This document shows positions 10,469-22,706 of a stretch of 64,000 nt of DNA, in pieces. The translations under genes and the position numbers were made by a program. Under the pieces are notes generated by a model. The model worked only from the letters and a program-made list of their open reading frames with translations, was not told the DNA's origin and searched no databases. The DNA is from Gaeumannomyces sp. JS-464 (taxonomy: Eukaryota; Ascomycota; Sordariomycetes; Magnaporthales; Magnaporthaceae). Every line of letters begins with the position of its first letter. Within the stretch, counting starts at the first letter, position 1. Where the stretch lies: contig NGZR01000001.1 in NCBI GenBank assembly GCA_002197995.1, positions 11,489,501-11,553,500 on the forward strand, given 5' to 3'.

Positions 10469-12617
10469 ATGTCTTCCGCCGCCGCGACCAACGATCCGAC
10501 CCAGCAATCCGCAGCCTCTCAAGGTCCGTCGCTCCGCTCCCCTCGCTCATCTTTTCTTGTCGTTGCGAAGAGGAGTGGTCGGGTCGAGTCGCGTCCAGGA
10601 CGGCGACATGGCCCACCACCAGAGCCATTGTCCAGTAGTTGTCGAGCTGCTGCCCGTCTGTCCTGCAGCCAGGGGCGCGGTGGACTCGACCACAGCCGAC
10701 ACGTGGCAGACCCCTGGGGACCTGACTGACTGACCCTGCCGGAGCACACCCTACAGCCTCCAAGAAGAAAGGCAACAAGAAGAAGAAGGCCAGCAAACCA
10801 CGGCCAGTGGATCCCAGCCACCAAGATGACCGGCGCATTAACGAGGATCTATCTGACGACGACGCCCCGGCAGTGGTAATGAAGCCCCTCAGGCCTGCCT
10901 CGCCTCGCCCCACCACAGCTGAGTTAGCGGAGTTGTCTTCTAACCACAAGTGGTCTGTCTTGCTCCGCAGAAATCGCCAGTTCCAACCCCAGACGAGGAC
11001 GCCGATGAACCGTCGTCACCACCAGAGGCCCCAGCAAAGGCGAGACGGGGGCGCGAACGGCCACGCGCAGGCGGGGGGTTCCGCCAACGGCCACAAGAAG
11101 CCGCAAGCACCACCACAACCAGCAAATACCAAGGCGCAGCCGCCACAACCACCGACACCAACTATAGCGAGCGGCGGCGGCGGCGACACGGGCGCCAAGT
11201 TGGACGCCATGACGCAGGAGCGGGATGCCCTCCGGGCCGAGGTGGAGCAGCTGCGGCAGGAGCTCGAGACGATCCGGGAGTCGCACTCCAGCGAGACGGC
11301 GCAGCTGCGGTCCGAGCTCGAGGAGTCGGAGGCGGCGGGACCGGGCCGAGGACCAGTACCAGAACCTGCTGGGCCGCGTCGAGAAGATTAAGACCACACT
11401 GGGCGACCGCCTGAAGCGCGACAAGGAGGAGCTGGCCGAGGCCAAGGACCGGGTGGATGAGCTCGAGTCGCAGTCGGAGGCCCTCACTCGGCGAGCCGAG
11501 GAGGCCGAGGCCGAGGCGGAGCGCCTACGCGAGGAGGTGCAGGACCAAGGGCGCGAGCTGGCGTCGCTGCGCAGCCGCAGCAACCTGTCGCAGCAGAACT
11601 GGCTGAAGGAGAAGGACGACATGGCGCGGCAGCTGGCCAGCTACAAGGCCGAGCTGGACCGGACTAGCAGCGCCATGGGCGAGTGGGAGGTGATCGCCAT
11701 GGAGCAGAAGTCGGTGCGTGACAGCTTAGGCGACAAGGCGGCCGAGCTCGAGGCCGAGTGCGACAGCCTGCGCGAGGAGCGCGACCGCGCCACCGAGGAG
11801 CGAGACTCCCAGGCCCGCGTCATCGACCAGCTGCAGCGCGCTCTCGCCGAGCTGCAGGAGGCCCGCCGCCGCGAGCTGCGCGAGGTGGTCGAGGCGTCTG
11901 AGAGCCAGCTCGAGGACGCCAAGAAGGCGGCGCGCGAGGCAGAGACTAATGCTGCCGCTGCCATCGCTGAGCGTGCGCGCCTGGCAGGCGAGCTTGAGCG
12001 GACTGCGCCGTTCGAGAAGGAGGTCAAGGAGAAGAACCTGCTTATAGGGAAGCTGCGCCACGAGGCCATCGTGCTCAACGACCACCTGACCAAGGCGCTC
12101 AAGTACATTAAAAAGAACAAGCCGGAAGAGAACGTCGACAGGTTGGTGACTCTTTTCCTGCTGTCTTGCATCTTGCCCCGCAGTTAACTGACATCAACCC
12201 ATCCACCGCCACAGGCAAGTTGTTACGAATCTGTTCCTCCAGTTCCTGTCCCTCGACCGGTCAGACCCAAAGAAGTTCCAGGTCCTCCAGGTCATCGCGG
12301 GCATGCTCAACTGGAGCGAGGAGCAGAAGGAGCAGGCCGGGTTGGCACGGCCAGGCACGTCTAGTAGCAGCCTGCGGCTACCTGCCTCACCCTTCCACCG
12401 GACCCCGAGCACGCCCTCGCTCAATACCGAGTTCTTCGCCGAGTCGTCGGGACAAAACTCCAAGGAGAGCCTGGCCGACCTCTGGGCCGGCTTCCTGGAG
12501 CGCAGCGTCGAGGAGGCCGCCGTCTCGGGCGCCATCGCCGGCATGTCTTCTCGAAAGGGCAGCATGTCCAGCAACGCCACGGGAACGACGAGACCCGATA
12601 CGAGGGGAGGGGCTTGA
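10469..12617 (+). CDS. RUD3: RUD3-like golgin with GRAB domain (GMAP-210 homologue)
   Basis: Exons 10469-10523, 10757-10875, 10971-12141 and 12215-12617. After a Lys-rich N-terminus and a Pro/Asn-rich linker, most of exon 3 is a continuous coiled coil. The C-terminal part is the GRIP-related Arf-binding (GRAB) region, seen as LRHEAIVLNDHLTKALKYI, then across the last intron VVTNLFLQFLSLDR and KKFQVLQVIAGMLNWSEEQK. Golgins of this class are long rods on the cis-Golgi that bind Arf1-GTP through GRAB and tether vesicles. Exon 3 needs two frame changes: an apparent extra G in the five-G run 11047-11051, and one extra base near 11332-11338 inside the coiled coil. Both are +1 shifts in GC-rich strings. 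For an otherwise conserved gene I favour sequence error over real loss. Confidence 0.9.
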
Positions 12618-13190
12618 AGGGGATGATGAGGATTGAGGCTGAGGTGTATGTGGTTTGGACATGCCCATGAGACACATGGGTGCTGATTTATGATGGATGA
12701 TGGCCAACCGAGCGCTGTTCCGCCCACTGTTTTTTTTTCCTTCCTTTTTGGGCGTTTGCCTGGTGTGGGTGTTTGTTCATTTATTCATTCCTCTCATGTT
12801 TTTCTTCTGATGCGATGGATGCAGAACGGAGGCCATGATTAGAGAAAACAAACCAAGGGAAAGCGAAATCGTGTTCCACATGTGCTCGAAAGATCTAGAC
12901 TTACCTACCCCGTTTTGTTTTGCTTCTTCTTTATTCCTATTTGTTGTACTTGCATGTCTAGGTATATCACCCGGAGGGACTTTTTTTCTGCTTGGGCTTG
13001 GTTGTCATTAGGCGTGATTTTCTCCTATACAGCAGAGCATGCCGACGTTATCCTGGGGTTCCTCGTTACATACTATACAACCCAGTCTTCGCCCTTGGTC
13101 GAGCTACAGGCTTCGGCAGAATCAGCGGATGGATGTGTGTCGTGCAGGCTAAGATTCATCAATACGTATACACATATTATACATCCAATG
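12618..13190. other. Intergenic between convergent genes
   Basis: 573 bp between two convergent 3' ends, with T-rich stretches consistent with polyadenylation regions. Nothing else seen. Confidence 0.4.
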
Positions 13191-16159
13191 TCAGGGCCAT
13201 GCGGCTGCCGTGCTCTTCATGGCGCTGTCGGGCAGCTGGTACTGGTCGATCATGGCGGCCGCCACGGCCGCCGCCGTCGCCGCGGCAAAGTCCTGCCACA
13301 GCTTGTTCTTGTGGCTGTCGGCGTAGTCGCAGATGCCCTTGACGACGATGCAGGGGATCTGGTCCCAGGCGCCGGCGCCCTCCATCTCGAAGGCGACGAC
13401 GCCGTGTTTATCCGCGAACTCGTCCCGGAGCTGACCGGACTTCATGACGGCGTTGCCCGACGCCACCTTGCCGAAGAAGATCCTGGGCACGAGCTCGGGC
13501 GGGCGCTGCGCCGTGCGGTTCGTCCGGGGCAGCTCCTGGGACGTGTCGCAGCCGAGCTCGAGGCAGGTCCTTTCGGATGCTGCCTCACAGAAGCTCGTCG
13601 GGCCGGCGGCGCACGCGGCGCACGGGTCGAGGGTGCCGCCGCTGCGGTGCCGGTGGCGGTGCTCGTAGTCCGTCTCGAAGATGCGGTCGGTGGCGTCCCT
13701 GGGGCGTTTGTATTTCTCCCCGCACCCGTACCACGCCTGGGCGTTGCTCTGCAGCCGGGCGAGGTTCCCCCTCGTGCTCACCTCGAGCTCGTGCAGCACG
13801 CGCTGGCGGTTGTAGTAGGTGAAGAGCCCCCGGACGTGGTTGCCGGCCCGGCCGAGGCTGTCCTCGATCGAGGTCTTGGGTACCGTGCCGCCGGTGTATA
13901 TGCGGCCAAAGTCGTAGTTGAAGATGCTCGTGCTGATGACGACGTCGCCCAGGAAGGCGTCCTCCCCGCCGATCCTGGGCAGGCCGCCGCAGATGCCGAC
14001 GATCAGGGCGAGCTTGATGTTGGGGAAGCTCGCGCGCAGGCTGTTGGCGACCTGGGACGAGATGACGGGGCCCATGCGCGGGAGGACGACGAGGACGACC
14101 GAGTAGGGGCCGATGCGGCCCGTCGTGTACTGGTACTCATCGCTGTCGGCTTTGCCGTACCGGTCGTTGTAGAACTCGTCGAAGAGCAGCTCGACGGCGT
14201 CGGCCTCGCGCGTCAGGGCGCAGATGATGGCCAGCCAGAAGCCGCTCCGGTCTGCCGGCCGCGGCGGCGGTGTTGTGATTCTGGGCTGGCCGTCTGGCGC
14301 CTTTGTCGGGGAAGCTAAGAAACTCTTGGGATAGCACAGTTGGCTGCGCTGTGTGGGCTGGGGTGCCTGCGGGGGCTGGCGTGGGATGAAGGTGATGAAT
14401 TCCTTGCAGGTGTCGATGTCGTCGATGCTCATCTTGTTGTTGGCGCGGCAGAGGTCGTCTTCCAGCGGCTGGACGACCTTCTTGTACAGCAGATCCCTCA
14501 GCGTCTTGTCCGGCAGCTCTTGGGCGTCGTCGTCCACCCATTCCACCAGGCTCAGACACGCCTCGAGACTGTCGACAATCCTCTCGTGGTCGGGGATTCT
14601 CTTCTCTTCCCTAAGCTTGTCAAATAACTTCTTGACGAACTCGTGGTCTGAAGTTTCCCCTTTTCCCAGACCGTATTTCTCGGCCAGCAAGTCAAACGGT
14701 TCGCCCAAGTACACCTCCATCAACACGGCGGCGAGTGTGATGAGTATGGGGATATTATGGTCCACAACATCATCAGGGTCGATCTCAGAGTCGTCTGGAT
14801 CAAAGTCAGGATCGTCTGGGTCAGCCTCAGCGTCGTCCGGGTCGATTGTCGTTCCAGAGAGGCCCGTGTTAATCCGGCCGTCCTCCTGGCTGCCAAGACA
14901 GCTTAAGAATGTCGAGCCAGGGCTTCGGAGCTGCGTCGGAATGAAAGGCCTGAGATGGTATTTAGAGACCGGAGACGTTTTGGATGGCGACGCGGGAAAA
15001 AGCAACACGCTGGATGAGGTAAACGAGTTTTGGAGCCATTGGGTGCGGTGCAGGTTGAGGACAGCGTAGCCGAGAAGGACCGCAAGGATGCGCCTGTTCT
15101 GGATTGTGAGTGACCTTTCGTCTGCCTCCCGGAGGAGGGAGTCTAGAGAGATAGACGGCTTTTCCTCATCTATATTCAAGGTCCGGTCCTGGCCTCTAAT
15201 CTTCTTTATCTTGAAATCGTCGTCTTTCCACGAGAGTTCTAGGTCGAGGCGTCTCAAGGGCCTCGGCAGCATTGATTCTTGGCAAATCTTGTCGATTATC
15301 ATGGATCTCTGTTTCATGGCTGGCTTGGGTCCCTCAAAAGGAGTAACGACGATTGTGGGCAACCCACCAACCTTGGGGGTTGACGCTGGCTGCCTTGAGG
15401 TCTGGATGTGCGCTTCCTGGGCCTTTGCTTTCCCGACATCAATGAGAATATCGAAGGCATCGACAGTTACCCCATGTGAGTTGGGGGAAGCTGACAACTT
15501 TCGGTGCGTGGCCACACACAACTTCGGCCACAGATCCGGCGTGTTGTGACAATGTGGGTGAGAGGTGCAGCTGCCGAGCCTCCGGAGAGCCAACAGCACT
15601 GAGTTGGCAGCTTCCCATACGTCAAGCGATGGGGAGCTTTTCGTCTTGCGCGAGATCTCGTAGGTCTGTATCCCCCGGTCTGAGGGATACACGGAGGAGC
15701 TTTTCACGGCTTCATCGTACCAGGTGTTGAAATCTTCGAAGAAGTCGTCTTGTGTTTGCTCGAGGGCGAACCTGCATTTAGGCACTTCCTGACAAATTCC
15801 AATCTAGCACCGTCGTTGCCTAAATTTGCCCAATCCTTCCATTGCTTGACGAGCTCGACAAGCCCGAAGCGCCGCTGATAGGTGAGTTCAGGCGCCCCTT
15901 TTTTGGTTGTAGAGGGTGCTGAGAGGATCGACTCGAGGCGATTCAAGAAAGCGCCGACGAGTATGCTGTCAGATGGGGACGCGAGGTTCAAGACGAGGGT
16001 GCAACAGGTCGTCAGTTGGCGATAAAATCTACGCAGCCTTCGGTGGTCTGTCGTGTCGTTTTGAGGGCTCTTTTTGAGGAACTCGTTGAGGAAGTTCCTG
16101 ATGTCCTTGAATGTGCTCTCGCACTGCTTTAGCAAGGCGATCCTGTTGCAGTCTGCCAT
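13191..16159 (-). CDS. DUF7580 - nucleoside phosphorylase (PNP/UDP family) fusion protein
   Basis: The N-terminal half matches the fungal DUF7580 type: CTSHPHCHNTPDLWPKLCVA, ILAVLLGYAVLNLHRTQWLQ, and the helix around NIPILITLAAVLMEVYLGE. The C-terminal half is a PNP_UDP_1 domain starting near 14245 (FWLAIICALTREADAVELLF), with the phosphate-loop glycines VGICGGLP, the ribose-binding FEMEGAG and the catalytic-Asp segment GICDYADSHKNK. All of these are intact. A Cys/His-rich insertion sits between about 13545 and 13680, as in other fungal PNP-domain proteins. An acidic DPDD repeat lies at 14755-14850. Reading begins at ATG 16157-16159; near 15773 the N-terminal piece (ending LEFVRKC) is one base out of frame with the rest, and no intron of plausible size fixes it. 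PNP domains of this type often sit on fungal NLRs; here PNP is C-terminal and there is no NTPase, so an effector role beside the divergent NLR is plausible. Confidence 0.87.
14755..14850 (-). repeat. DPDD-type acidic coding repeat
   Basis: Several imperfect copies of a unit encoding D-P-D-D with short spacers lie in the linker between DUF7580 and PNP. It is probably a flexible acidic linker; length variation between strains would be expected. Confidence 0.6.
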
Positions 16160-16675
16160 GCTGGAGCGCAGCTTCTGGGCTGGTCAAATTTTCAGTCTAC
16201 TTGCTACGGGGAGGCGTTCGCTGGGGAAGATGGGAATGAGTGTTTGGAATTGGCGAGGAAGAATAAAACGCGGTGGATGGATGGAGGTCAGCCGCCTGCC
16301 GCAGCGCGCCATGTACGAAAACCCCGGGTTGTAGATTAACCCACCTTCCTGGGTAGAGGTACCACTCGCCTCTCCGACACGCCAGCTGGAAAATCGCTGA
16401 AGGAGTGAGCAGCGAATAGGGAGAGGGGATCGACTGATCTGCTGATGATGCAGTGTCGGCTGGAACATACTGCAAGCTGATTGGTCGCCTGACCATTTCC
16501 TGTCGGCTGTGCGAGTCCATCGCCTTCTGTTACTGCCATTGGACGATAATGACCGCCATGGAGGGGATAAGCGGATGGGCAGATGAGGCAGTTAGGCACG
16601 GGCTGGGCATCGACAGTAATGGTCCTCACTTCCTCCTCCATGCCAACCCCGCCTACTCCGTCTCGCGGGGTGAAC
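16160..16675. promoter_or_regulatory. Bidirectional promoter region of the PNP gene pair
   Basis: 516 bp separate the divergent start codons of the DUF7580-PNP and NLR genes. Two ATTGG sequences (inverted CCAAT) lie in the right half, near 16480 and 16536, and could serve either direction. Shared control of both genes is inferred from the arrangement, not shown. Confidence 0.5.
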
Positions 16676-19600
16676 ATGGCCAACTTCCCACAGGTAGGCT
16701 CGTCCCACGAGCCGCCGACCATTGCAAAAGCCGGAAAGCAATGCTTTGATCAATTCCAAAAGTGCTACGATCTGGGCGGATCGATCGACGTCCTGCAAAA
16801 GTCATTGCTCGAGGACCAGCTTACGCGATTTACAATATGGACCAACATGATGGGCGTTTTCGCCGGGGCGCGGGCATCGATGGATCACCGCCTCAGGGAG
16901 GCGCCTGATGTCCATGACACAGTCCTTAGCGTGCTCGAAGGACTGCTTGAACATATTGAAACCTGCATGTTGTCCCGTTGCTTTGTATCTCTGACCCATC
17001 TTAACAGTTCCGTCGCTTCGGAGCTGGGAAGGGCTTGACTCTCCATTATGCTGACCATAAGCAGATTCGATGCTGTTGCAGAGCCAGTCCAAAGGTGTTC
17101 CAGAGCCCGATTTGGGATCGGGGGTTCTGGAACGTCCATTACGTGACATGACCGGAGAAATCAGCATGTTATTCAGGCTGTCCAATATCATCCGAAAAGC
17201 GAGCCGTGAATCCCAAAATGTCAAAGCCGCGAAGAATTTCCGCATTCTGGACGGCGAAGGCAACGACGAGGAGCCACTGCTCCGACAACGGTTCCTTTGG
17301 CACATTCGTAGCCAGTTCGCAGGAGATCTGCAAGACCCGGCCGAGAAGGCTGCCGCAGAAGAGCTCACCCAGCGGCTTGTCTCTACAATGCTCCTCCGCC
17401 GGAAGCGGGTTATGTATAGGAGGGATCGGTACGGCTCAAAGAAGCCAATCAGGCCTGTCGAGTCGATCCAACCGCCCCAAGTCGACATCAACGTGGCCAA
17501 GGAACCTGATCAGCCACTACTAGGGACGTTCAAGTCTACAGAGACTGTAGCTGTCGCTGATCGTGCCGTGATCGAGCCAAAACTTTTGACCTCCAAGGCG
17601 ACGTCTGCGGGTGGCAGTGCGACTACTCTGCACCAGGACAAGTACAAAAAAGCTTCAGCCCCATCCTCCATCTCGGGAACCCGCACGGTGCCTCTCAATA
17701 ACGACAAGAATGGCAACGCCCTCGAGTTTCCTCAACGTCCGCTACGCCGCGGCGGTGTGGAGAGGAAGTACCAGGAAAAGAAGGAGGCGAGATGGCGAGT
17801 GTTCATGAAAGACGTCCCGCGGATGCTGGCCCCGGGGGGGAAGGCTGGAGAGGATGATAATCTGCCCGCCTCACCAGCCTCCAAACTTGTCACGGCTGTT
17901 GAGAAGCTAGACAAGGAGATGAAATTGGAGTTTCAAAAATGTGTGGACGCAGTGGCAGAGTTTACGTGTCCGATCTGCTTCCACGCACTTGGCCGGGAAC
18001 ATCTTGCGGACGAGAAAAAATGGGAGTAAGTTACCAGCATCTAATTGGAGATGAAGAGTGTGCACAAAGCTAACCATCTTTGCGCAGATCACATGTAGTC
18101 AGTGACCTCGACGCATACGTATGCCTCTTTAAGGGTTGCGAAAACCCAGAGGAGCTTTACACCCACAGCAGCACCTGGACGAGCCACATGCGAAAGCATG
18201 CTAGACGCTGGCGGTGTGTCACCAAGTCCCATGGAAAACGGGACTTTGACAGGAGAGAGGAATACATCAAGCACATTCAAAGCGACCACCCCCGGCGCGC
18301 TACCGGGAATCGGCTAGAAGTGCTCGCCGATTCCAGCATCTGGACGCCGGAGCACCTATTCTCGTCCTGCCCACTATGCGGCGAAATGCCGGATTCTATC
18401 GACAAGCCGGGTGTCGGCTGCTCAGAGCGGCACATTGTCCACCATTTGAGAGCGCTGGCTCTGACTTCCTTACCCAAAGAGGAGAAGTATGATCCAGAAA
18501 ACCCCCACATGAAAGGCTTTCCTCAAACGCTTCCCAAGGATCGATCCGACCTACTGTTGCAGAGGATGTGAGTGAGAAACACTCGCAAGAAGAGGCACAG
18601 ACCGAGCATTCACAGGCCAGCGAGGAAACGGCAAGGTTTCCGAAAACGCAAAAGGAAGAAGAGGCAGAGGTGCAAACAAAGTGGGTGGAAGCAGTGATAG
18701 AAGCGACGGAGACGGCGCGAATGGTAGTGGCACGAGGGGACGGACAGAACATGGAAAACCTTGAGGAGATCAAGACCGAGGAGGACAGAAAAGCCCGAGA
18801 GGAATACCGACGGGAACAGTCGGCACACAGGAAAGAACAAGAAGAGTACCGGAAGGCGCGAACAAGACAGCATACACAGGACCACGAAGATCGAAGCAGT
18901 CCTTACTGGCCCTATGAGATGCTCCCCAAGTACGCGGAGTCGCTCGGAAATGGTGAATGGGAAAGCGACCCCATCATACAATCTTTCCACAAACACCAGC
19001 AAGGTGGCCCGAGTGGCCCAAAATCCATCCTCGAGACCAAGGAGGTTGTTCTTGCGCTGAGAACACTTCGAAAGCTTGTTGGCAATCAGGAGGTGGATGC
19101 TTTGAGGAGCAGGATCGAGGAGGTGCCCGATACAGCCCCTCTCCCTATCCCGGCGTCGAAGCCAGAAAAGGCCACAGTCGAGGGTCTCGATGCCGCTTCG
19201 TACACCATCGGGTGGATCACCGCAATGCCGTTGGAATTCAGTGCCGCCATGTCATTCCTTGACAGGAAACACCGCCCAATCGAGCTCTTCCACCCAGAAG
19301 ACACCAACACATATATCCTGGGTCAAATTGGACAGCACAATGTCGTTATAGCGACCCCAGCTGCCGGAGAGTATGGGCCGGTATCGGCAACCTCTGTGGC
19401 GAAGGGTATGCTGCAAACTTTCCCCAACATCGTGATCAGGCTCTCGATTGGCATCGCCGGTGGCGCACCTCTTCCTGGCCACGATATACGCCTCGGCGAT
19501 ATCGTGGTCGGCAACGCAGTTTTGGAATATGATCTGGGAAGGGGACGGACCAGGATCAGGACCTCAGACCCCCAAGGTTGCTTAGGGTCGCAGCGGCTTG

Positions 19601-22600
19601 TCTGGACGCGGAGTACCAATTAAACGGACATCACCTTGAATCACAAATCGAGCAAGCCCTGGCAAACCATCCGCGCCTCCGGAACAAGTATTCTCGCCCA
19701 CCCGCCAGGAGCGACACGCTTCGCCAGCCCCACACTGAGCGTGCGGCCAGCCATGGTTATGTTTTCGGCACCAGTCCAAAGCACCTTGTCGCCCAGCGGC
19801 AGCGGGGTGAATACGGGGATGATCCCGCGGTCCACTACGGGCTGATCGCGAGCTCCCATCAACCGATGACAGCCGCCACAGATCCGCGGTGATCTGGCGG
19901 GAGAGAAGGGAGTGCTTTGTTTCGAAACGGAGGCGGCCGGCCTAACAAAACGCTTTCGCTGCTTAATCATCCGGGGCATTTGCGACTACTCGGACTCCGA
20001 CAGGAATATGGAATGGCAAGGCTTCGCGGCCATGATGGCGGCAGCTTATGCGAAAGATCTTTTGGGGCAGATTGATGCTAGCACAGTCGATGCAGAAAGA
20101 GTGATCGTCGAAGCTTTCGATGCAGGTATGCTAGTACAACTCGAGCACCAACATCTCTGTCCATCCCAATCATGCTTGCTTCTACTGGAATACGTGCTGA
20201 CAACAGCCGCGTGGGGGCCGCGAGAAAGTAGACGAAACGCAACAGACCTTGCCGGCAACCCAGCGCGCGGCCGACGATTACACCAATGACATCAAGGACT
20301 GGCTATCTCCCGCGGACCCATCGAAAAATGCAGATCGGGCTAGGAAGCTCCGCCACCACGCGACTAATGCCTTTCTTTCGAAGAATCCAGTCCTCCAGGA
20401 ATGGAAATCTGGGTCACGTCAACATCTGTGGCTGCAAGAGGTCGCTAGACCCGGCAAGAGGGTCTTGGGCACCTCAGTTCTTGACAGTCTAGCCAGACAG
20501 AACGATGATCCGAACCTCTATTTCTATTTCGACACTGACAAGAAAAAGGCGTACACTGGATGACATGCTGCGGGCGTTCGCCTCGCAGGCATACACTAGC
20601 GGAACAGGCTCTCGCTTCAAAGCCCCTCTTGTCGGATCATTCCAGGCACACCATAACGGCCGAGACCAGCCTACAACCGCAACGCTTTCAGAGATTGTAG
20701 GCAATATACTGGCCGAGCAAACAAACACGGTCGTATTCCTTGACGCCGTGGATCGGTCGATAACGAGAAGGGAACTCGTCGACTGGATCGGGCAGATCGT
20801 CGAACAAGGGCTCGCCCGGTTGATCTTCACTAGCCAACCAGTATCCGAGCTCGGTCGCATACCGTCCTTGATTGGTGAGGAGAACTGCATATCACTCGAC
20901 GACGGGAAGACCTCCAACGTCATTCGTGCATTCGCAACCTCAACGCTAGAAGAAGACACTAGTTTTGTCAGCAAGTACCTGTCTGCTGAGCTTGTGGAGA
21001 AGATCTGCAGCCGTATCGTGGACGGAGCTGACGGCATGTGAGTATCAAAGAGTCCATTATTTAAAACGAGACCTCTTGTCTAACTGTCAATAGGGCTCGT
21101 GCGGGCATAATGACCAACTGGAGGAACTTGCAGCTTGTCGTAACTCGGAAGAAATCAACCAAATTATTGAAGACATGCCAGCTGGCCGCGAAGACATGCC
21201 AACCGCCCGTCCCAAAGACGTGCCAACTGGTCTCGACGACACAAACAAACTAAAGATTGAGATAACTCCGACAGAGTTAAAGGAAGATGCCACCCGCCTT
21301 CTACAGTTTGTTCTCTATCGCAAGCGGCCCATCGCACTGCCAGAAGCTATGGACATCATGGCTACGCAGGTCGAAACGGAACCCCGAGGCTTCAACCCTG
21401 GACGAAGGCCGTTGGACAAAGCCGCTATACTCGAGCACTGTCCTGGGATGCTGTCGTTTAGCCCTCCGATGATCCAAAGTACTCGCTACACGGAGACGCC
21501 GAAATCCTCAACCTCAGCCACTCCTCCGTCAAGAAAGATCTTCTCCAGCGAGATCAGTTCCACACCACGGCCGCCTACACGTCTATTACCAGGACGTGCT
21601 TGGCTTACTTGACAGACATCGACAGCGACTACGGTGATGTTAAGGACAGATTTCCCCTGGCGCATTACGCAGCGGAGTTCTGGATGGGCTTCGCCGCAAA
21701 AGCCGAAATGCCAGGCGACACTGTTCAAGCGGCTGTCAGGTTCCTCCAAGACAACAGAACCTTTCAGCTTTGGCGTCGCATCTGTGACGAGACTGACAGC
21801 TCGCTAAGTAACCCTCCGGACACTGTTCAAGGATCAGCGCTCTATTACACATGCCTCGTTGGATTTCAGCAAGGCGCAGCCTGCTTAATAGAGGAGGGGG
21901 CCGACCTCGACGCCCAGGGAGGGCGGTTTGGCAGCGCCCTCCAGGCAGCTGCGTGGGAAGGTCATGCAGATATTGTTCAACTACTGTTGGACAATGGGGC
22001 CGACATCAATCGACAGGGCGGTATATATGGCAACGCCTCCCAGGCTGCTTCGTATTCAGGCCGTGCAGATATTGTCCGACTGCTGCTAGAAAAAGGGGCC
22101 GACATCAATGCGCATGGCGGCCAATACGGCAACGCCCTGCTGGCAGCTTCGAAGGCTGGCCAAATACCAGTCATCCAACTCCTATTGGAGAACGGAGCCG
22201 AAGTCAACCAACAAAGCGAGATATATGGCAACGCCCTTCAAGCTGCTACATGGCGTGGCCTAACAGAGACTGTCCAGCTGTTCTTGGATAGGGGGGCCGA
22301 CGTCAATGCGCAGGGCGGAAAACACGGCAACGCCCTCCAAGCTGCCGCAGTCGCTGGCAACGCAAAAACCATCCGGTTGCTACTGGACAACGGGGCCGAT
22401 GTCAACGCGCAGGGCGGCAAATTTGGGAACGCGCTCCAAGCTGCTTCATACTATGGCTGGATCGATATTGTCCAAATGCTGCTGGACCACGGAGCCGACG
22501 TCAATGCGCGTGGTGGGTTGTGCGGTAACGCCCTCCACGCCGCTACATCGCGATACTTTGCGTACACTGCCCGACTGCTGCGAGACAGAGGAGCCGTCGA

Positions 22601-22706
22601 AAGTCCCTCCGAGGCCTCCGGGGATACGGAGGATACTGAGGATGGCGGTGCGGGCAAGACAACAAGCGGAAAGGCCGACGTGGCAATCGAGATCACACCG
22701 CCGTGA
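16676..22706 (+). pseudogene. NLR-type gene: C2H2 - PNP - degenerate NTPase - ankyrin repeats, broken by several frame shifts
   Basis: Order of parts: a helical N-terminal domain (16676-16984, ending in an intron to 17081); a linker; Cys/His fingers from FTCPICFHALGREH (about 17964) through an intron at 18026-18087 to about 18290; a Glu/Arg-rich coiled stretch; a PNP_UDP domain (about 19190-20060; SIGIAGGAP and GICDYSDSDRN); a NACHT-like NTPase (about 20250-21040); a helical connector; and eight ankyrin repeats. The architecture is that of fungal NLRs, where repeats sense, the NTPase oligomerises and the N-terminal domain acts. Three key sites are off consensus: the P-loop reads ARPGKR in place of GxGKT, the PNP EME motif reads ETE, and one-base shifts occur near 18540, 19535, 19885, 20543, 21094 and 21478. 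Either this is a decaying pseudogene or the assembly has indel errors here. The domain assignments themselves are firm. Confidence 0.86.
21830..22600 (+). repeat. Eight ankyrin repeats encoded by 99-bp tandem units
   Basis: The reading frame repeats every 33 residues with the core GNALQAA..G...IVQLLL..GADVNAQGG. Units 2 to 7 are very similar to one another, more alike than ankyrin repeats in conserved proteins, suggesting recent duplication or gene conversion. This is usual for the ligand-sensing end of fungal NLRs. Confidence 0.9.

Noticed and set aside
10807..11391. Reading RUD3 straight through its second intron without splicing
   Set aside because: The frame is open, but splicing at 10876-10970 (GTAATG...CAG with a CTAAC branch site) gives a more family-like acidic/Pro-rich linker. 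The unspliced reading still needs the later frame change.
10924..11622. Long minus-strand open frames opposite RUD3
   Set aside because: They are shadows of the coiled-coil coding sequence, with Ser/Arg/Leu-rich low complexity and no homology.
12882..14318. A 478-codon open frame on the plus strand
   Set aside because: It is antisense to the PNP domain of the DUF7580-PNP gene, whose minus-strand reading has clear motifs. GC-rich codon use leaves the opposite strand open by chance.
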